Below, piece by piece: positions 9,949 through 21,167 of a stretch of DNA of 64,000 nt. Each line of letters begins with the position of its first letter. Position 1 is the stretch's first letter. The position numbers were made by a program, and so were the translations under genes. The stretch comes from Planosporangium mesophilum. Lineage in GTDB: Bacteria; Actinomycetota; Actinomycetes; Mycobacteriales; Micromonosporaceae. Below the pieces are notes generated by a model, which worked only from the letters and a program-made list of their open reading frames with translations, ran no database searches and was not told the DNA's origin. The DNA lies in assembly GCF_016863255.1 (NCBI RefSeq), contig NZ_BOON01000032.1:62001-126000 (forward strand), given 5' to 3'.

Positions 9949-10577
9949 TGACGGCCCGCATCGAACACCTCGTCACCTCCGGCACCTTCAGCCTGGACGG
10001 CGGCACCTGGGACGTCGACAACAACGTCTGGCTGGTGGGCGACGACAACGAGGTCATCGTCATCGACGCGCCGCACGACGCGTCCGCGATCGCTTCGGCG
10101 GTCGCCGGTCGGCGGGTGGTCGCGATCGCCTGCACGCACGCCCATGACGACCACGTACGGGTGGCGCCCGAACTGGCGGAGGCCACCGGGGCGCCGGTCC
10201 TGCTGCACCCGGGCGACCGGGTCGTGTGGGACCTGACCCACCCGGAGCGGGCGCCCGACGGCGAGCTGGCCGACGGGCAGCGGTTCGCGGTGGCCGGCAT
10301 CGAGCTGGAGGTGCGGCACACGCCCGGGCACGCGCCCGGGGCGGTGTGTTTCTACGCCCCCGACCTGGGCGTGGTCTTCACCGGGGACACCCTGTTCAAG
10401 GGCGGGCCCGGTGCGACCGGCCGGTCGTACAGCGACTTCCCGACCATTGTGGACTCGATCCGCAAGCGCCTGCTCGTGCTGCCGCCGGAGACGGTGGTGC
10501 ACACGGGCCACGGCGACAGCACGACGATCGGGGCCGAGGCCGGGGACGTGGAGGAGTGGCTGGCTCGGGGTCACTGA
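9948..10577 (+). CDS. Metallo-beta-lactamase-fold hydrolase, probable mycothiol thioester hydrolase
   Basis: 209-residue MBL-fold enzyme with the metal motif THAHDDH (H64, H66, D68, H69), a following GHAPG histidine, the bridging GDTLF aspartate and a C-terminal TGHGD. The TGATG overlap with mscR means translational coupling. The same gene order (mscR then an MBL protein) is known in mycobacteria. It probably completes formaldehyde oxidation by hydrolysing S-formylmycothiol to formate and mycothiol; that function is an inference, since the family also has glyoxalase II-like members. Confidence 0.85.
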   Translation: MTARIEHLVTSGTFSLDGGTWDVDNNVWLVGDDNEVIVIDAPHDASAIASAVAGRRVVAIACTHAHDDHVRVAPELAEATGAPVLLHPGDRVVWDLTHPERAPDGELADGQRFAVAGIELEVRHTPGHAPGAVCFYAPDLGVVFTGDTLFKGGPGATGRSYSDFPTIVDSIRKRLLVLPPETVVHTGHGDSTTIGAEAGDVEEWLARGH

Positions 10578-10635
10578 GCGAGCAGGTCGGGTCGGCCGTC
10601 GTCCGCGGTGGTGACTGCGGGCGGCGGCCGAACGG

Positions 10636-11997
10636 CTACGTCCGCGCGGACTGGTAAGCCGCGGTCGACTCGACGGCCGGTGCCGCTGGCTGAACGGGAA
10701 CCCCGCGCGCGACGGCCGGCCCGGTGCGATCCCACGTCGTGAGCGCATACCAGCCGAGCAGGCCGAGCGGGTACGCGAAGTAGCCCCACCGGGTCGCGGG
10801 CGCGAGGGTGAAGATCACGGCGTAGATCCCTGCGAGGTAGCGCACCGCTGCCGCCAGTCCGGCCGGCGGCCGGAGCACCACCAGGATGCACGTACCCACG
10901 ATCGCGGCGGCCAGCAGGCCGATGGAGACCCAGTGGCCGGCGCTACCCGTACCGGCGAGGAGGTGGCCCGGCAGTGAGCTTGCCGCCGTCGTCTTCCGCT
11001 GGGTGAGCCCGAGCGGGAACAGCACCGTGTTGCGGAAGAGATCGGACGGTGCGGCCAGGGCGGCCGGGGCAGTGGCCACGAACGACCCGGCGGCGGTTAC
11101 CGCGACCGCCACGGTGAACCGAAGTGCTGGCCGTATGCCGTTGCGCACCAGCAGCATCGCGACCAGTACCGGCACGGCCGGCCAGGCCGTTGCTTTCATC
11201 GCGCACGCCACGCCCAGGGCCAGCCCGGCCAGAACCACCCGCGACGGCACGATGAGCAGCGCCAGGGACAGGAACAGCAGCGCCATGACCGGGATGTCGG
11301 TCCCGCCGAGGGTCAACGGCTGTGCCAGCAGCGGTGCGGCGAACGCGATGGCGGTGCAGCCCAAGGCGTCGGAGACACCGGCTCGACGGAAAGCCGCCCA
11401 CAGCAGGAGCACACCACTGGCCCCGAACCACAGTCGGGGGTTTCCCGCCCAGCCGGGCAGCCCCAACGCATGGGGCAACCCGAAGACGGCCAGCGCGGAG
11501 CCGTACGGGTTGTAGGACTCCGGATCGTACAGCCGGGTGCCGTCCAGGTAGGGCGTTCCGTGGTGGAGCAGCAGCTCCCCGGCCCGCGACACCACGGTCA
11601 GGGCGCCTTCGCCCACCCTGGGCAGGTCGCGGCCACCCGTGGCGCGCCACAGCAGCGGTCCGCCCAGCGCGCCGGTGAGCGCGAGGACGACCGCGGCCTG
11701 CCGTCCGTACGAGCGCCAGAGCGTCGCGGACGCCGTTGCCGCCAGGTAGCCGCCCGCGGCCCACGTCCCCCACGACCGCTGCACCGGCTGGTCGGAGAAG
11801 CAGGCCACCGCCGCCGCGAAGGCGGCGCACGCCGCGTACCAGCCGATTGTCCTTCCGCGATCCACGCGCGTCGCCGCCCTCAACGGCCTGCGGTCCCCGA
11901 TCAATCGGACTCGCTTCGAGGTCGTCGCATGAACGTCCTTCCCCCGTGTGTGTTCCCAAGCTCCGAGCAGCCTTGTGGAAGCGAGAGGACATGTCAA
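10636..11997 (-). CDS. Polytopic membrane protein, GT87/DUF2029-like
   Basis: 453-residue integral membrane protein with roughly ten hydrophobic segments. The loop after the second or third segment has GTPYLDGTRLYDPESYNPYG, which resembles polyprenyl-phosphate-mannose-dependent mannosyltransferases of the GT87/DUF2029 group. The start is uncertain; the first 50 residues are basic and poorly hydrophobic, so the true start may be further in. It is convergent with the MBL gene and interrupts the choline island. No partner gene is near, so a role in lipoglycan or wall mannan assembly is only a suggestion. Confidence 0.7.
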   Translation of the reverse strand: MTCPLASTRLLGAWEHTRGKDVHATTSKRVRLIGDRRPLRAATRVDRGRTIGWYAACAAFAAAVACFSDQPVQRSWGTWAAGGYLAATASATLWRSYGRQAAVVLALTGALGGPLLWRATGGRDLPRVGEGALTVVSRAGELLLHHGTPYLDGTRLYDPESYNPYGSALAVFGLPHALGLPGWAGNPRLWFGASGVLLLWAAFRRAGVSDALGCTAIAFAAPLLAQPLTLGGTDIPVMALLFLSLALLIVPSRVVLAGLALGVACAMKATAWPAVPVLVAMLLVRNGIRPALRFTVAVAVTAAGSFVATAPAALAAPSDLFRNTVLFPLGLTQRKTTAASSLPGHLLAGTGSAGHWVSIGLLAAAIVGTCILVVLRPPAGLAAAVRYLAGIYAVIFTLAPATRWGYFAYPLGLLGWYALTTWDRTGPAVARGVPVQPAAPAVESTAAYQSART

Positions 11998-12066
11998 TCC
12001 GTTTAAATCTATCGATGTCAGGCGCCGGGCGGGCCGGATGGAAGGCTCGGTCGGACCAGTTCGACA

Positions 12067-12267
12067 ATGTTCACCGGCGAGGCGGTAGCAACGCTCGCGG
12101 GCGCGATCGTCGGACCCGCCATCGCGCAGGCACTTTCGATGACCTGGGCCGCCTGCGCCGCCGGGACGTTGACTCTCCTGAGTGGAGTTGCTGCCGTGCT
12201 GCTGCTGCCGAGGAACGCGCCGCGGCTCGACCAGCAGTCGGAGGCCGATTCTCAGGCGGCGAGCTGA
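12067..12267 (+). pseudogene. MFS transporter C-terminal remnant
   Basis: A 66-codon frame with strong third-position GC encodes two hydrophobic segments (ATLAGAIVGPAIAQAL and WAACAAGTLTLLSGVAAVLL) followed by a charged tail, the pattern of helices 11-12 of a major facilitator. No other transporter helices are found upstream, so this looks like the end of a decayed gene. A genuine small membrane protein is possible but less likely. Confidence 0.5.
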
Positions 12268-12377
12268 ACCGCTGCCGGGTCTGGACCCTGTACCGGCCTC
12301 CGGAGCTGGAACCGCTCAAGCGGGTCGACGAGGCCCGCTACCGTCTCGGCCTGCCGAACACCTTCGACCTCGGATAA
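12268..12377 (+). pseudogene. Unidentified coding remnant
   Basis: An open stretch ending in TAA at 12375-12377 reads as about 36 residues with strong actinomycete codon use, including ELEPLKRVDEARYRLGLP and a terminal NTFDLG. It lacks a start of its own and lies directly behind the MFS remnant. I do not recognise the family. With the preceding fragment it fills the 380-bp gap between two intact leftward genes. Confidence 0.35.
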
Positions 12378-12378
12378 G

Positions 12379-13203
12379 TCATTGGTCGAGGAACGCGAGG
12401 GTGGCCGTGGCGAACAGCGGCGAGCTGACGATGTTGTAGTGGGTCACCCCGGGCAGGATCGCGAGTGCGTGTCCGCCCTTCGGTCGGCCCTCGTTCATCC
12501 AGCCGCCGTCGCGCAAGCCCCCGTCGAGCAGGTTGAAGACCTCGACGAAGTGGCTCGGCGGCGCCATGTCGGCATCGGCGGCGACGATGAGTGTCGGCAC
12601 CTGGAGACCGCGGACCTCCTCGGTGAGGTCGAAGTCCTGCGCCATCGCCTCGCCGATCTTGTCCAGCAGTCGGGGGAAGTCTTCGGGGCGCGGCGCGACC
12701 CGCTGGTAGAGCTCGTACATCGGGGTGTCCTTCATGAACTCGGCGGCGGCCGCGTTCACCTGGCCCTGCTGCGCGAGTATCTCCGGATACACGGCGTCGC
12801 GCCGGAGGAAAATCGAGGCCGCGACGAGCCGGCCGACCTTGGCCGGGTACCTCGCCGCGATGCGTAGCGCCACCCCGCCGCCGAGCGAGTAGCCCACGAC
12901 GTCCGGCTTGTCCAACCCGAGGTGGTCGATGAGCGCCGCGATGTCGTCGGCCATGAACCACAGGTCGATCGGGCGGTCGATGTCGGCGGTCCGGCCGTGC
13001 CCCTGCAGGTCGACGGTGATGACCTGATGGTGCTCGGCCAGCGCGGGAAGCGCCGGCCCGAACATCTCGCCGGAGCCGAGCCCGCCGTGCAGCAGGATCA
13101 GCGGCCGCCCGGCCCCGTGCGTCTGGAAGTACAGGTTGATGCCGTTGACGTCCGCGTACTGGCCGGTGCCCCTGGCGTCGGTGGCCCGATCGGTGTCGGT
13201 CAC
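12379..13203 (-). CDS. Alpha/beta hydrolase
   Basis: 274-residue alpha/beta hydrolase-fold enzyme with the oxyanion-hole motif LLHGGLGSG, the nucleophile elbow GYSLGGG, an acid near PTLIVAADADM and the catalytic His in GVTHYN. The GTG at 13203 is chosen because AAGGAG lies 7 bases upstream; a longer in-frame extension to 13416 would cover the promoter of the divergent dehydrogenase gene. The closest general types are enol-lactonase or epoxide-hydrolase-like enzymes. The substrate is not evident, and it need not belong to the choline pathway. Confidence 0.85.
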   Translation of the reverse strand: MTDTDRATDARGTGQYADVNGINLYFQTHGAGRPLILLHGGLGSGEMFGPALPALAEHHQVITVDLQGHGRTADIDRPIDLWFMADDIAALIDHLGLDKPDVVGYSLGGGVALRIAARYPAKVGRLVAASIFLRRDAVYPEILAQQGQVNAAAAEFMKDTPMYELYQRVAPRPEDFPRLLDKIGEAMAQDFDLTEEVRGLQVPTLIVAADADMAPPSHFVEVFNLLDGGLRDGGWMNEGRPKGGHALAILPGVTHYNIVSSPLFATATLAFLDQ

Positions 13204-13353
13204 GGTGCTACTCCTTGCGTCGTTGCTGGTGGAGTGCTGCCTACGTCCGGCAACGACTCTAAGGTCGCGCCGACGTGCGTGGGGGACGACCGCCGCAATC
13301 AGGTCTGCAACCGTGGCCTGCCACCCCGATCGAACGACAGATGTACCTATTGA

Positions 13354-15933
<2,580 letters not shown>

Positions 15934-16018
15934 CGCTCGCCCACCCAGCCCGCCAACTAACCGCTCCGACCTGGCGATGCGGTTCCGCGTCGCCCGAAGT
16001 CCTCCTCGAGGTGTCACC

Positions 16019-17140
16019 GTGACCGCAACCAGCCTGCCCTCCAGCCTCATCCCGACGCTGCCCGGACACCACTACACCGATCCGGTCATCTTCGGACTGG
16101 AGCAGTCACGCATCTTCGAGAACATGTGGTTCTGCGCCGTGCGCTCGGCCGACCTGCCCAACCCGGGCAGCTTCCAGTCGGTGCAGATCGGCCGGGAGAG
16201 CGTCCTCGTGGTACGCGGACGCGACGGCCAGCTGCGCGCCTTCCTCAACATCTGCCGCCACCGGGGCGCGAAGCTGTGCACCGAGGACACCGGCGAGGTC
16301 AAGCGCGCCTTCCAGTGCCCGTACCACGCCTGGACGTACGGGCTGGACGGCAAGCTCGTCGCGGCGCCCAACCTGACGAAGATGCCCGACATCGACCGTA
16401 CCGAGTACGGACTGGTCAACGTGCACCTGCGGGAGTGGCTCGGGTACGCCTGGGTGTGCCTGGCAGACGAGCCACCATCCTTTGAGGACGATGTGCTCGG
16501 CGCGGTGACGGAGCGGCTCGGCACGCTGGAGGCGATCGACTCGTACGAGATCGAGGACCTCGCGGTCGGCAAGCGGATCCGGTACGACGTGAAGGCCAAC
16601 TGGAAGCTCATCGTCGAGAACTTCATGGAGTGCTACCACTGCGCGACGATCCACCCGGAGCTGACCGAGGTGCTGCCGGAGTTCGCCGACGGCTACGCCG
16701 CGCAGTACTACGTGGGCCACGGCGCCGAGTTCGGCGACGAGATCAAGGGCTTCACGGTCGACGGCAGCGAGGGCTTCGACAAGCTGCCCGGCGTGAGTGA
16801 CGACCAGGACCGGCGCTACTACGCCATCACCATCAAGCCGCAGGTTTTCATCAACCTGGTGCCCGACCACATCATCTTCCACCGGATGTACCCGCTCGCT
16901 TCAGACCGCACGATCGTGGAGTGCGACTGGCTGTACTCCAAGGAGGTCGTCGCGTCGGGTAAGGACGTGTCCCGTTCGGTCGAGCTGTTCCACCGGGTCA
17001 ACGTCCAGGACTTCGACGCGTGTGAGCGCTGCCAGCCGGCGATGAACTCCCGGGCGTACACCAGGGGCGGAGTCCTGGTGCCGTCGGAGCACCACATCGG
17101 GGCGTTCCACGACTGGGTCACCGCCAAGATCGGCAACTGA
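16019..17140 (+). CDS. gbcA: Glycine betaine monooxygenase, Rieske oxygenase component
   Basis: Rieske non-haem iron oxygenase of 373 residues that would demethylate glycine betaine to dimethylglycine and formaldehyde. The [2Fe-2S] ligands are C79-x-H81 and C100-x2-H103; the mononuclear iron motif is [15 protein letters not shown] (H207, H212), with a later Asp in VQDFDACE as probable third ligand. GTG at 16019 follows GAGG. It lies 85 bp after the dehydrogenase gene and 16 bp before sdaA. The usual GbcB FNR-type reductase is not adjacent; the Rieske ferredoxin and reductase at 4038-5626 are the likely donors. Stachydrine or carnitine oxygenases are related alternatives. Confidence 0.88.
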   Translation: MTATSLPSSLIPTLPGHHYTDPVIFGLEQSRIFENMWFCAVRSADLPNPGSFQSVQIGRESVLVVRGRDGQLRAFLNICRHRGAKLCTEDTGEVKRAFQCPYHAWTYGLDGKLVAAPNLTKMPDIDRTEYGLVNVHLREWLGYAWVCLADEPPSFEDDVLGAVTERLGTLEAIDSYEIEDLAVGKRIRYDVKANWKLIVENFMECYHCATIHPELTEVLPEFADGYAAQYYVGHGAEFGDEIKGFTVDGSEGFDKLPGVSDDQDRRYYAITIKPQVFINLVPDHIIFHRMYPLASDRTIVECDWLYSKEVVASGKDVSRSVELFHRVNVQDFDACERCQPAMNSRAYTRGGVLVPSEHHIGAFHDWVTAKIGN

Positions 17141-17156
17141 TGAGCCGGGGCACCTC

Positions 17157-18530
17157 ATGAGTCTCAGCGTCTTCGACCTGTTCTCGATCGGGATCGGACC
17201 GTCCAGTTCGCACACGGTCGGCCCGATGCGGGCGGCGGCCACCTTCGCGCAGGCGCTTCTAGACGGTGGCGTCCTCGCTGCCACCGCGACCGTCGAGGCC
17301 GAGTTGTTCGGCTCCCTCGGCGCCACCGGGCACGGCCACGGCACGCCGAAGGCCGTCCTGCTCGGGCTGGAGGGGCACCGGCCGGAGTCGGTCGACCCGG
17401 ACGCCGCCGAGCACCGGCTGGCCGAGATCCGCGAGGCCGGGCAGCTTCGGCTGCTGGGCCGGCACCCGATCGCGTTCACCGAAGACGCGCACCTGACGCT
17501 GCACCGGCGGAGGTCGCTGCCGTACCACTCCAACGGCATGCGGTTCTGCGCCCTTGACGCGGGCGGCGCGGTCCTGTCGCAGCGCACGTACTACTCGGTC
17601 GGCGGCGGCTTCGTCGTCGACGAGTCGGCGGCCGGTGCGGACCGCATCAAGCCGGACACCACGCCGCTGCGGTACCCGTTCACCACCGGCGCCCAGTTGC
17701 TGCGGCACTGCGCCGAGTCCGGCCTGTCCATCAGCGACGTCATGCTGGCCAACGAGAAGGCCTGGCGTACCGAAGCGGAGATCCGGGCCGGGCTGCTCGG
17801 CATCTGGAAGGTCATGGGGGAGTGCGTCGAGGCCGGCTGCGGCCGGGAGGGCGTACTCCCGGGCGGCCTGAAGGTCCGCCGCCGGGCGGCCGCCCTGCGC
17901 CGGTCCCTGGAGGAGGGCGCCGGTGACGACGGCGGGCTGCGCGCGATGGACTGGGTCGCCCTGTACGCCCTGGCGGTGAACGAGGAGAACGCCGCCGGGG
18001 GCAGGATCGTGACCGCCCCGACCAACGGCGCGGCCGGGATCATCCCGGCCGTCCTGCACTACTACACGCGGTTCGTACCCGGAGCCGACGACGACGGCGT
18101 GGTCCGGTTCCTGCTCGCCGCCGGCGCGGTGGGCGTGCTGTTCAAGGAGAACGCGTCGATCTCCGGCGCAGAGGTCGGCTGCCAGGGCGAGGTCGGCTCC
18201 GCCTGCTCGATGGCCGCGGCAGGCCTGGCCGAGGTGCTCGGCGGTACGCCGGCGCAGGTGGAGAACGCCGCCGAGATCGGCATGGAGCACAACCTGGGCC
18301 TGACCTGCGACCCGGTCGGCGGCCTGGTCCAGATCCCGTGCATCGAGCGGAACGCCGTCGCGGCGATCAAGGCGATCACCGGGGCGCGGATCGCGCTGCG
18401 CGGGGACGGCCAGCACCACGTCTCCCTCGACAAGGTCATCAAGACCATGCGGGAGACCGGCGCCGACATGAAGACCAAGTACAAGGAGACCGCGCGCGGC
18501 GGCCTCGCCGTCAATGTGATCGAGTGTTGA
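17157..18530 (+). CDS. sdaA: L-serine ammonia-lyase (iron-sulfur type)
   Basis: 457-residue single-chain L-serine dehydratase converting serine to pyruvate and ammonia. The N-terminal [15 protein letters not shown] substrate motif and the C-terminal catalytic domain ([14 protein letters not shown], cysteines in [12 protein letters not shown] and [14 protein letters not shown] for a 4Fe-4S cluster) are all present. It begins 16 bp after the oxygenase gene, in one transcript. It closes the pathway from choline to central metabolism: glycine is made into serine by GlyA, then pyruvate here. Confidence 0.94.
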   Translation: MSLSVFDLFSIGIGPSSSHTVGPMRAAATFAQALLDGGVLAATATVEAELFGSLGATGHGHGTPKAVLLGLEGHRPESVDPDAAEHRLAEIREAGQLRLLGRHPIAFTEDAHLTLHRRRSLPYHSNGMRFCALDAGGAVLSQRTYYSVGGGFVVDESAAGADRIKPDTTPLRYPFTTGAQLLRHCAESGLSISDVMLANEKAWRTEAEIRAGLLGIWKVMGECVEAGCGREGVLPGGLKVRRRAAALRRSLEEGAGDDGGLRAMDWVALYALAVNEENAAGGRIVTAPTNGAAGIIPAVLHYYTRFVPGADDDGVVRFLLAAGAVGVLFKENASISGAEVGCQGEVGSACSMAAAGLAEVLGGTPAQVENAAEIGMEHNLGLTCDPVGGLVQIPCIERNAVAAIKAITGARIALRGDGQHHVSLDKVIKTMRETGADMKTKYKETARGGLAVNVIEC

Positions 18531-18555
18531 GCCCCGCGTCTGTCGAGCCCTGAGT

Positions 18556-18963
18556 TCAGGCGTCCTCGCGGTGGGGGTTCTCCAGTCGGAAGAAGTTGCT
18601 CTGCCGGCCGTCGGCCAGCTGCTGCTGGAAGATGAAGTTCAGTTCGCGGCGATCGAAAGTGTCGAACCAGTCGTCCCAGCTCACGTGCCTGAGCCGCTCA
18701 TTGTCGCCGATCGGCGGGAAGTCGAAGGTCAACACGCCGAGGGTCCCGGTCTCCGGGTGCTCGGTGCCGGCCACGGTGGCGGGCACCGCGCCGCGCTCCT
18801 CCGCCCACCGTCTGATGACGTCGTGGTTGGTGGTGACGTACACCTTCCCCGGCTCGGCCCGCAGCTCGTCCGGCGAGTTGACCACCTCGGCGTACATCAG
18901 CGACCTCGACGTGGCCTTGCCGGTGCGCACGCCCGGAGTTCGGCCGGCCCTCCGCTGGGTCAT
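18556..18963 (-). CDS. Conserved hypothetical protein
   Basis: 135-residue soluble protein without a recognised domain. It starts with a basic arginine-rich tail (about 1-22), then a folded region with VYVTTNHDVIRRWAEERGA and an acidic, aromatic C-terminus (HVSWDDWFDTFDRREL, LNFIFQQQ). ATG at 18963 is chosen because GGAGGG stands 7 bases upstream; the longer upstream frame has no coding character. Convergent with sdaA. The mixture of a basic tail and acidic tail suggests a small regulatory or nucleic-acid-linked protein, but no function can be assigned. Confidence 0.75.
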   Translation of the reverse strand: MTQRRAGRTPGVRTGKATSRSLMYAEVVNSPDELRAEPGKVYVTTNHDVIRRWAEERGAVPATVAGTEHPETGTLGVLTFDFPPIGDNERLRHVSWDDWFDTFDRRELNFIFQQQLADGRQSNFFRLENPHREDA

Positions 18964-19333
18964 GGCGACCCTCCTCGTGTCGCGGCTACGTGTGTGGCCT
19001 CTACCCGCCACCAGCCACCGAAACCTGCCCGCCGTCCGCCAGCAGCTGGAACGGCGACGGTGGACCTTCCGGAACCTGCCCCGGACAACGCGCTGCTCGG
19101 CCTGGTGCGCCTGCACGTCGACCGTCGTGACCTGGTGGCCAACCGGGCCAAGCCGGTCACACGCGCCATCACCGACGAGCACGAGGCGTGGGCGGCCACG
19201 GCCGACGACCGCCGCAAGAAGTGACCCCGGGCCTCGCTGTTGAACGAGGAACCTCACTTCCTGCTCGACGGCTCGCGGACCTGCTCGCTGCGCAAGCACC
19301 CCGTCCCGCCGCGCGGGGCCGGCTGACCGCGGA
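18964..19333 (+). other. Gap with possible decayed coding sequence
   Basis: This 370-bp interval has no complete gene. On the plus strand 19060-19224 is a 54-codon GTG frame with clear GC3 bias (contains RLHVDRRDLVANRAKP, ending DDRRKK). A neighbouring frame from 19233 to 19326 is also coding-like (contains HFLLDGSRTCSLRKHP). They may be frameshifted pieces of one former gene. I do not recognise it. Confidence 0.3.
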
Positions 19334-19774
19334 TCAGTCGATTCGCTGGGCCAAGTTCACGAGGACCCCCTCGGGTCCGCGCACGGACGCCATGCGCCAG
19401 ATGCCCTCGTACTGACCGACGCCGCCGACCAGGTGGTAGCCGTCCGCGGCGAGCCGGTCGACGATCGCCTGAAGGTCGTCCACTTCGAACGTCACGTTGC
19501 GCAGCCCCAGTTCGTTCGGCATGGGGTCGGGCGAACCCGGTTCGTGGTCAGGGCGGATGAAGCTCGACAGTTCCAGCCCGGTTCCTCCGCCGGGCGGCCG
19601 CAGCATGACGATCTCGGTACGGGAGTCAGGGATGCCGATGACGGTGTCCAGGAACTCGCCCTCCAGAACCGTCCGGCCCTCGGCCTCGAAGCCCAGCCCG
19701 ACGAAGAAGTCCGTCACCGTGTCGAGATCTCTGACGGTGATGCCGACGTGATCGAAGCGCCGGATAGGCGACAT
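19334..19774 (-). CDS. VOC-superfamily (glyoxalase/dioxygenase fold) protein
   Basis: 146-residue protein covering the paired beta-alpha-beta-beta-beta modules of the vicinal oxygen chelate fold. RRFDHVGITVRDLD at the start supplies the first metal histidine, ELGLRNVTFEVDDL opens the second module, and RGPEGVLVNLAQRI ends with the typical glutamate strand. Similar to methylmalonyl-CoA-epimerase- or lactoylglutathione-lyase-like proteins of unknown substrate. No close operon partner: the TetR gene lies 162 bp upstream on the same strand. Confidence 0.85.
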   Translation of the reverse strand: MSPIRRFDHVGITVRDLDTVTDFFVGLGFEAEGRTVLEGEFLDTVIGIPDSRTEIVMLRPPGGGTGLELSSFIRPDHEPGSPDPMPNELGLRNVTFEVDDLQAIVDRLAADGYHLVGGVGQYEGIWRMASVRGPEGVLVNLAQRID

Positions 19775-19936
19775 GGGGTACGTCCTCCTGCGTTCGTCCG
19801 TCAGGTCAGGTTCTCACTGGTGCGCTCGTCCGCGCGCCGCAGGTCCGGCGCGTGCGTGGGTCCGGCGCCTGCCTGGAGCGTCGCCCACTTCGCCGCCCGG
19901 CTGTCGTTCGAGACCGACGTCAGCGACGTGCGGCGG

Positions 19937-20521
19937 TCAGCTGCGACTGCTGACGGGGGTACGCAGCCCGGCGAACACGATGCCAAGCGTGCGCTCGCGC
20001 AGGTCTTCGTCCCAGCCGCGCTGCAGCGCGCCCTGACACAGGCTCTCCAACAGCGCCATCACCTCGTCGAGCCGGACGTCGGCGCGGATCGCGCCGGCCC
20101 GCTGTCCGCGCGCCAGTAGTTCCCGGACGGCGTCGGTGAGCGAGGTGACCGGTCCGGCGATGGGCACGTCGAGCCCTTCGGCGCCGAGCAGGCTCACCAC
20201 GGTCCGGTTCGCGGCGGTCCGCCGTACCAGCTGAGCGAAGAACTCGAACAGCGCCGTCGCCGTATCTCCGTGGGCGAGAAGGGCCGCCGCGTCGGCGGTG
20301 ACCTGCTCAAGCAGTTGCTTCATCAGCGCGCGCAGCAGGTCGGTCTTGGTCGGGAAGTGCCGGAACACGGTGCCGATGGCGACGCCGGCCCGCCGTGCGA
20401 CCTCCTCTGTGGACGCGCGCGGGCCGCCGTCGGCGAACACCTCCTCCGCCGCGGCCAGGATCCGGGCGCGGTTGCGCTGCGCGTCCGCGCGCACCGGCCG
20501 GCTCTGCGCGTCCGCGCGCAC
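19937..20521 (-). CDS. TetR-family transcriptional regulator
   Basis: TetR regulator with a typical N-terminal helix-turn-helix (RARILAAAEEVFADGG, then ARRAGVAIGTVFRHFPTKTDLL) and a ligand-binding C-terminal half. The longest frame starts at GTG 20587, but that would place two operator palindromes inside the gene; GTG 20521 (194 residues) or GTG 20494 leaves them upstream. The N-terminus holds a duplicated PVRADAQ segment with a 9-residue period. Divergent from the NTF2-like gene, which it probably represses together with itself. The inducer is unknown. Confidence 0.88.
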   Translation of the reverse strand: MRADAQSRPVRADAQRNRARILAAAEEVFADGGPRASTEEVARRAGVAIGTVFRHFPTKTDLLRALMKQLLEQVTADAAALLAHGDTATALFEFFAQLVRRTAANRTVVSLLGAEGLDVPIAGPVTSLTDAVRELLARGQRAGAIRADVRLDEVMALLESLCQGALQRGWDEDLRERTLGIVFAGLRTPVSSRS

Positions 20522-20546
20522 GGGTAGGACCGCTCCACTGGACAAG

Positions 20547-20590
20547 ATGAGTCTCCACTCATTATCGTCAGTTTCCTGAGTCGACACTCA
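20547..20590. promoter_or_regulatory. Two TetR-type operator palindromes
   Basis: ATGAGT-ctcc-ACTCAT (20547-20562) and TGAGT-cgac-ACTCA (20577-20590) share the form TGAGTnnnnACTCA, with centres 29 bp apart. They lie between the TetR gene and the NTF2-like gene, 18 bp before the start of the latter. This is the classical layout of an autoregulated divergent TetR promoter. Confidence 0.75.
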
Positions 20591-20608
20591 TCTTAGGAGG
20601 GTGGTCCC

Positions 20609-21013
20609 ATGGGTGCCGCGGCGCGTGAGGTGTTCGATCGGATGCGACAACAGTGGTTCGGCCGTCCCGGTCCTCTCACCGGTGACGACCTCGCTGACGA
20701 TGTGATCATCGAAGCGCCGTTCGCCGCACCGGGTCGGCCGACCAGAATCGAGGGCAGACAGCGATTTCTCGAATTCGCCAACCCGCAGCGGGCCACGCTG
20801 CCGGTCCACCTCGACGACTGCCGCACCGTCGCGATCCACGACACGACGGACCCGGACACGATCATCGTCGAGTACGAGTTGACCGGCACGTCCACCAGGA
20901 CGAACGAGCAGTCCACGGTCGCCTTCATCGCCGTACTGACGGTCCGCAACGGCAAGGTCGCGCTCTGGCGGGAGTATCAGAACACCCTGGCCATGCTGCA
21001 GGCACTGGGTTAG
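20609..21013 (+). CDS. NTF2-like/SnoaL-type small protein
   Basis: 134-residue single-domain protein of the NTF2 alpha-plus-beta barrel type: an N-terminal helix, PLTGDDLADDVIIEAPFA, a central strand block VHLDDCRTVAIHD, and a C-terminal YELTGTSTRT...AVLTVRNGKVALWREYQNT. Family members are isomerases, small hydrolases or binding proteins; nothing identifies the ligand. AGGAGGG is 10 bases before the ATG. Its promoter carries the two TetR operators, so it is likely induced by the TetR ligand and may bind or modify it. Confidence 0.8.
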   Translation: MGAAAREVFDRMRQQWFGRPGPLTGDDLADDVIIEAPFAAPGRPTRIEGRQRFLEFANPQRATLPVHLDDCRTVAIHDTTDPDTIIVEYELTGTSTRTNEQSTVAFIAVLTVRNGKVALWREYQNTLAMLQALG

Positions 21014-21040
21014 GCCGCCCGCTCGGTCGGGCGGGCGGCC
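21013..21040 (+). terminator. Stem-loop terminator after the NTF2-like gene
   Basis: Perfect 10-bp GC stem (GGCCGCCCGC with GCGGGCGGCC) and an 8-nt loop starting at the stop codon. There is no T tract, as is common in actinomycetes. Confidence 0.65.
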
Positions 21041-21048
21041 CGGTGCGG

Positions 21049-21167
21049 AGTCGGCTCCGTATGAATCGGCTCCATATGAAATCGGCTCGGCGTGGAGATG
21101 CGGGCCATCTCGGCCGGTGCCGTCTCAGTCGGCGCCGGCCCGGTTGGTGCGGTCTCAGTCGGCGCCG
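21049..21167. repeat. Two small direct-repeat sets
   Basis: From about 21049 the string TCGGCTCCGTATGAA and two near-copies of its TCGGCTC core recur every 15-16 bp. At 21116-21137 and 21146-21167 a 22-mer containing GTCTCAGTCGGCGCCG is repeated with one mismatch (30-bp period); the second copy reaches the end of the STAS gene. Function unknown. Confidence 0.65.
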
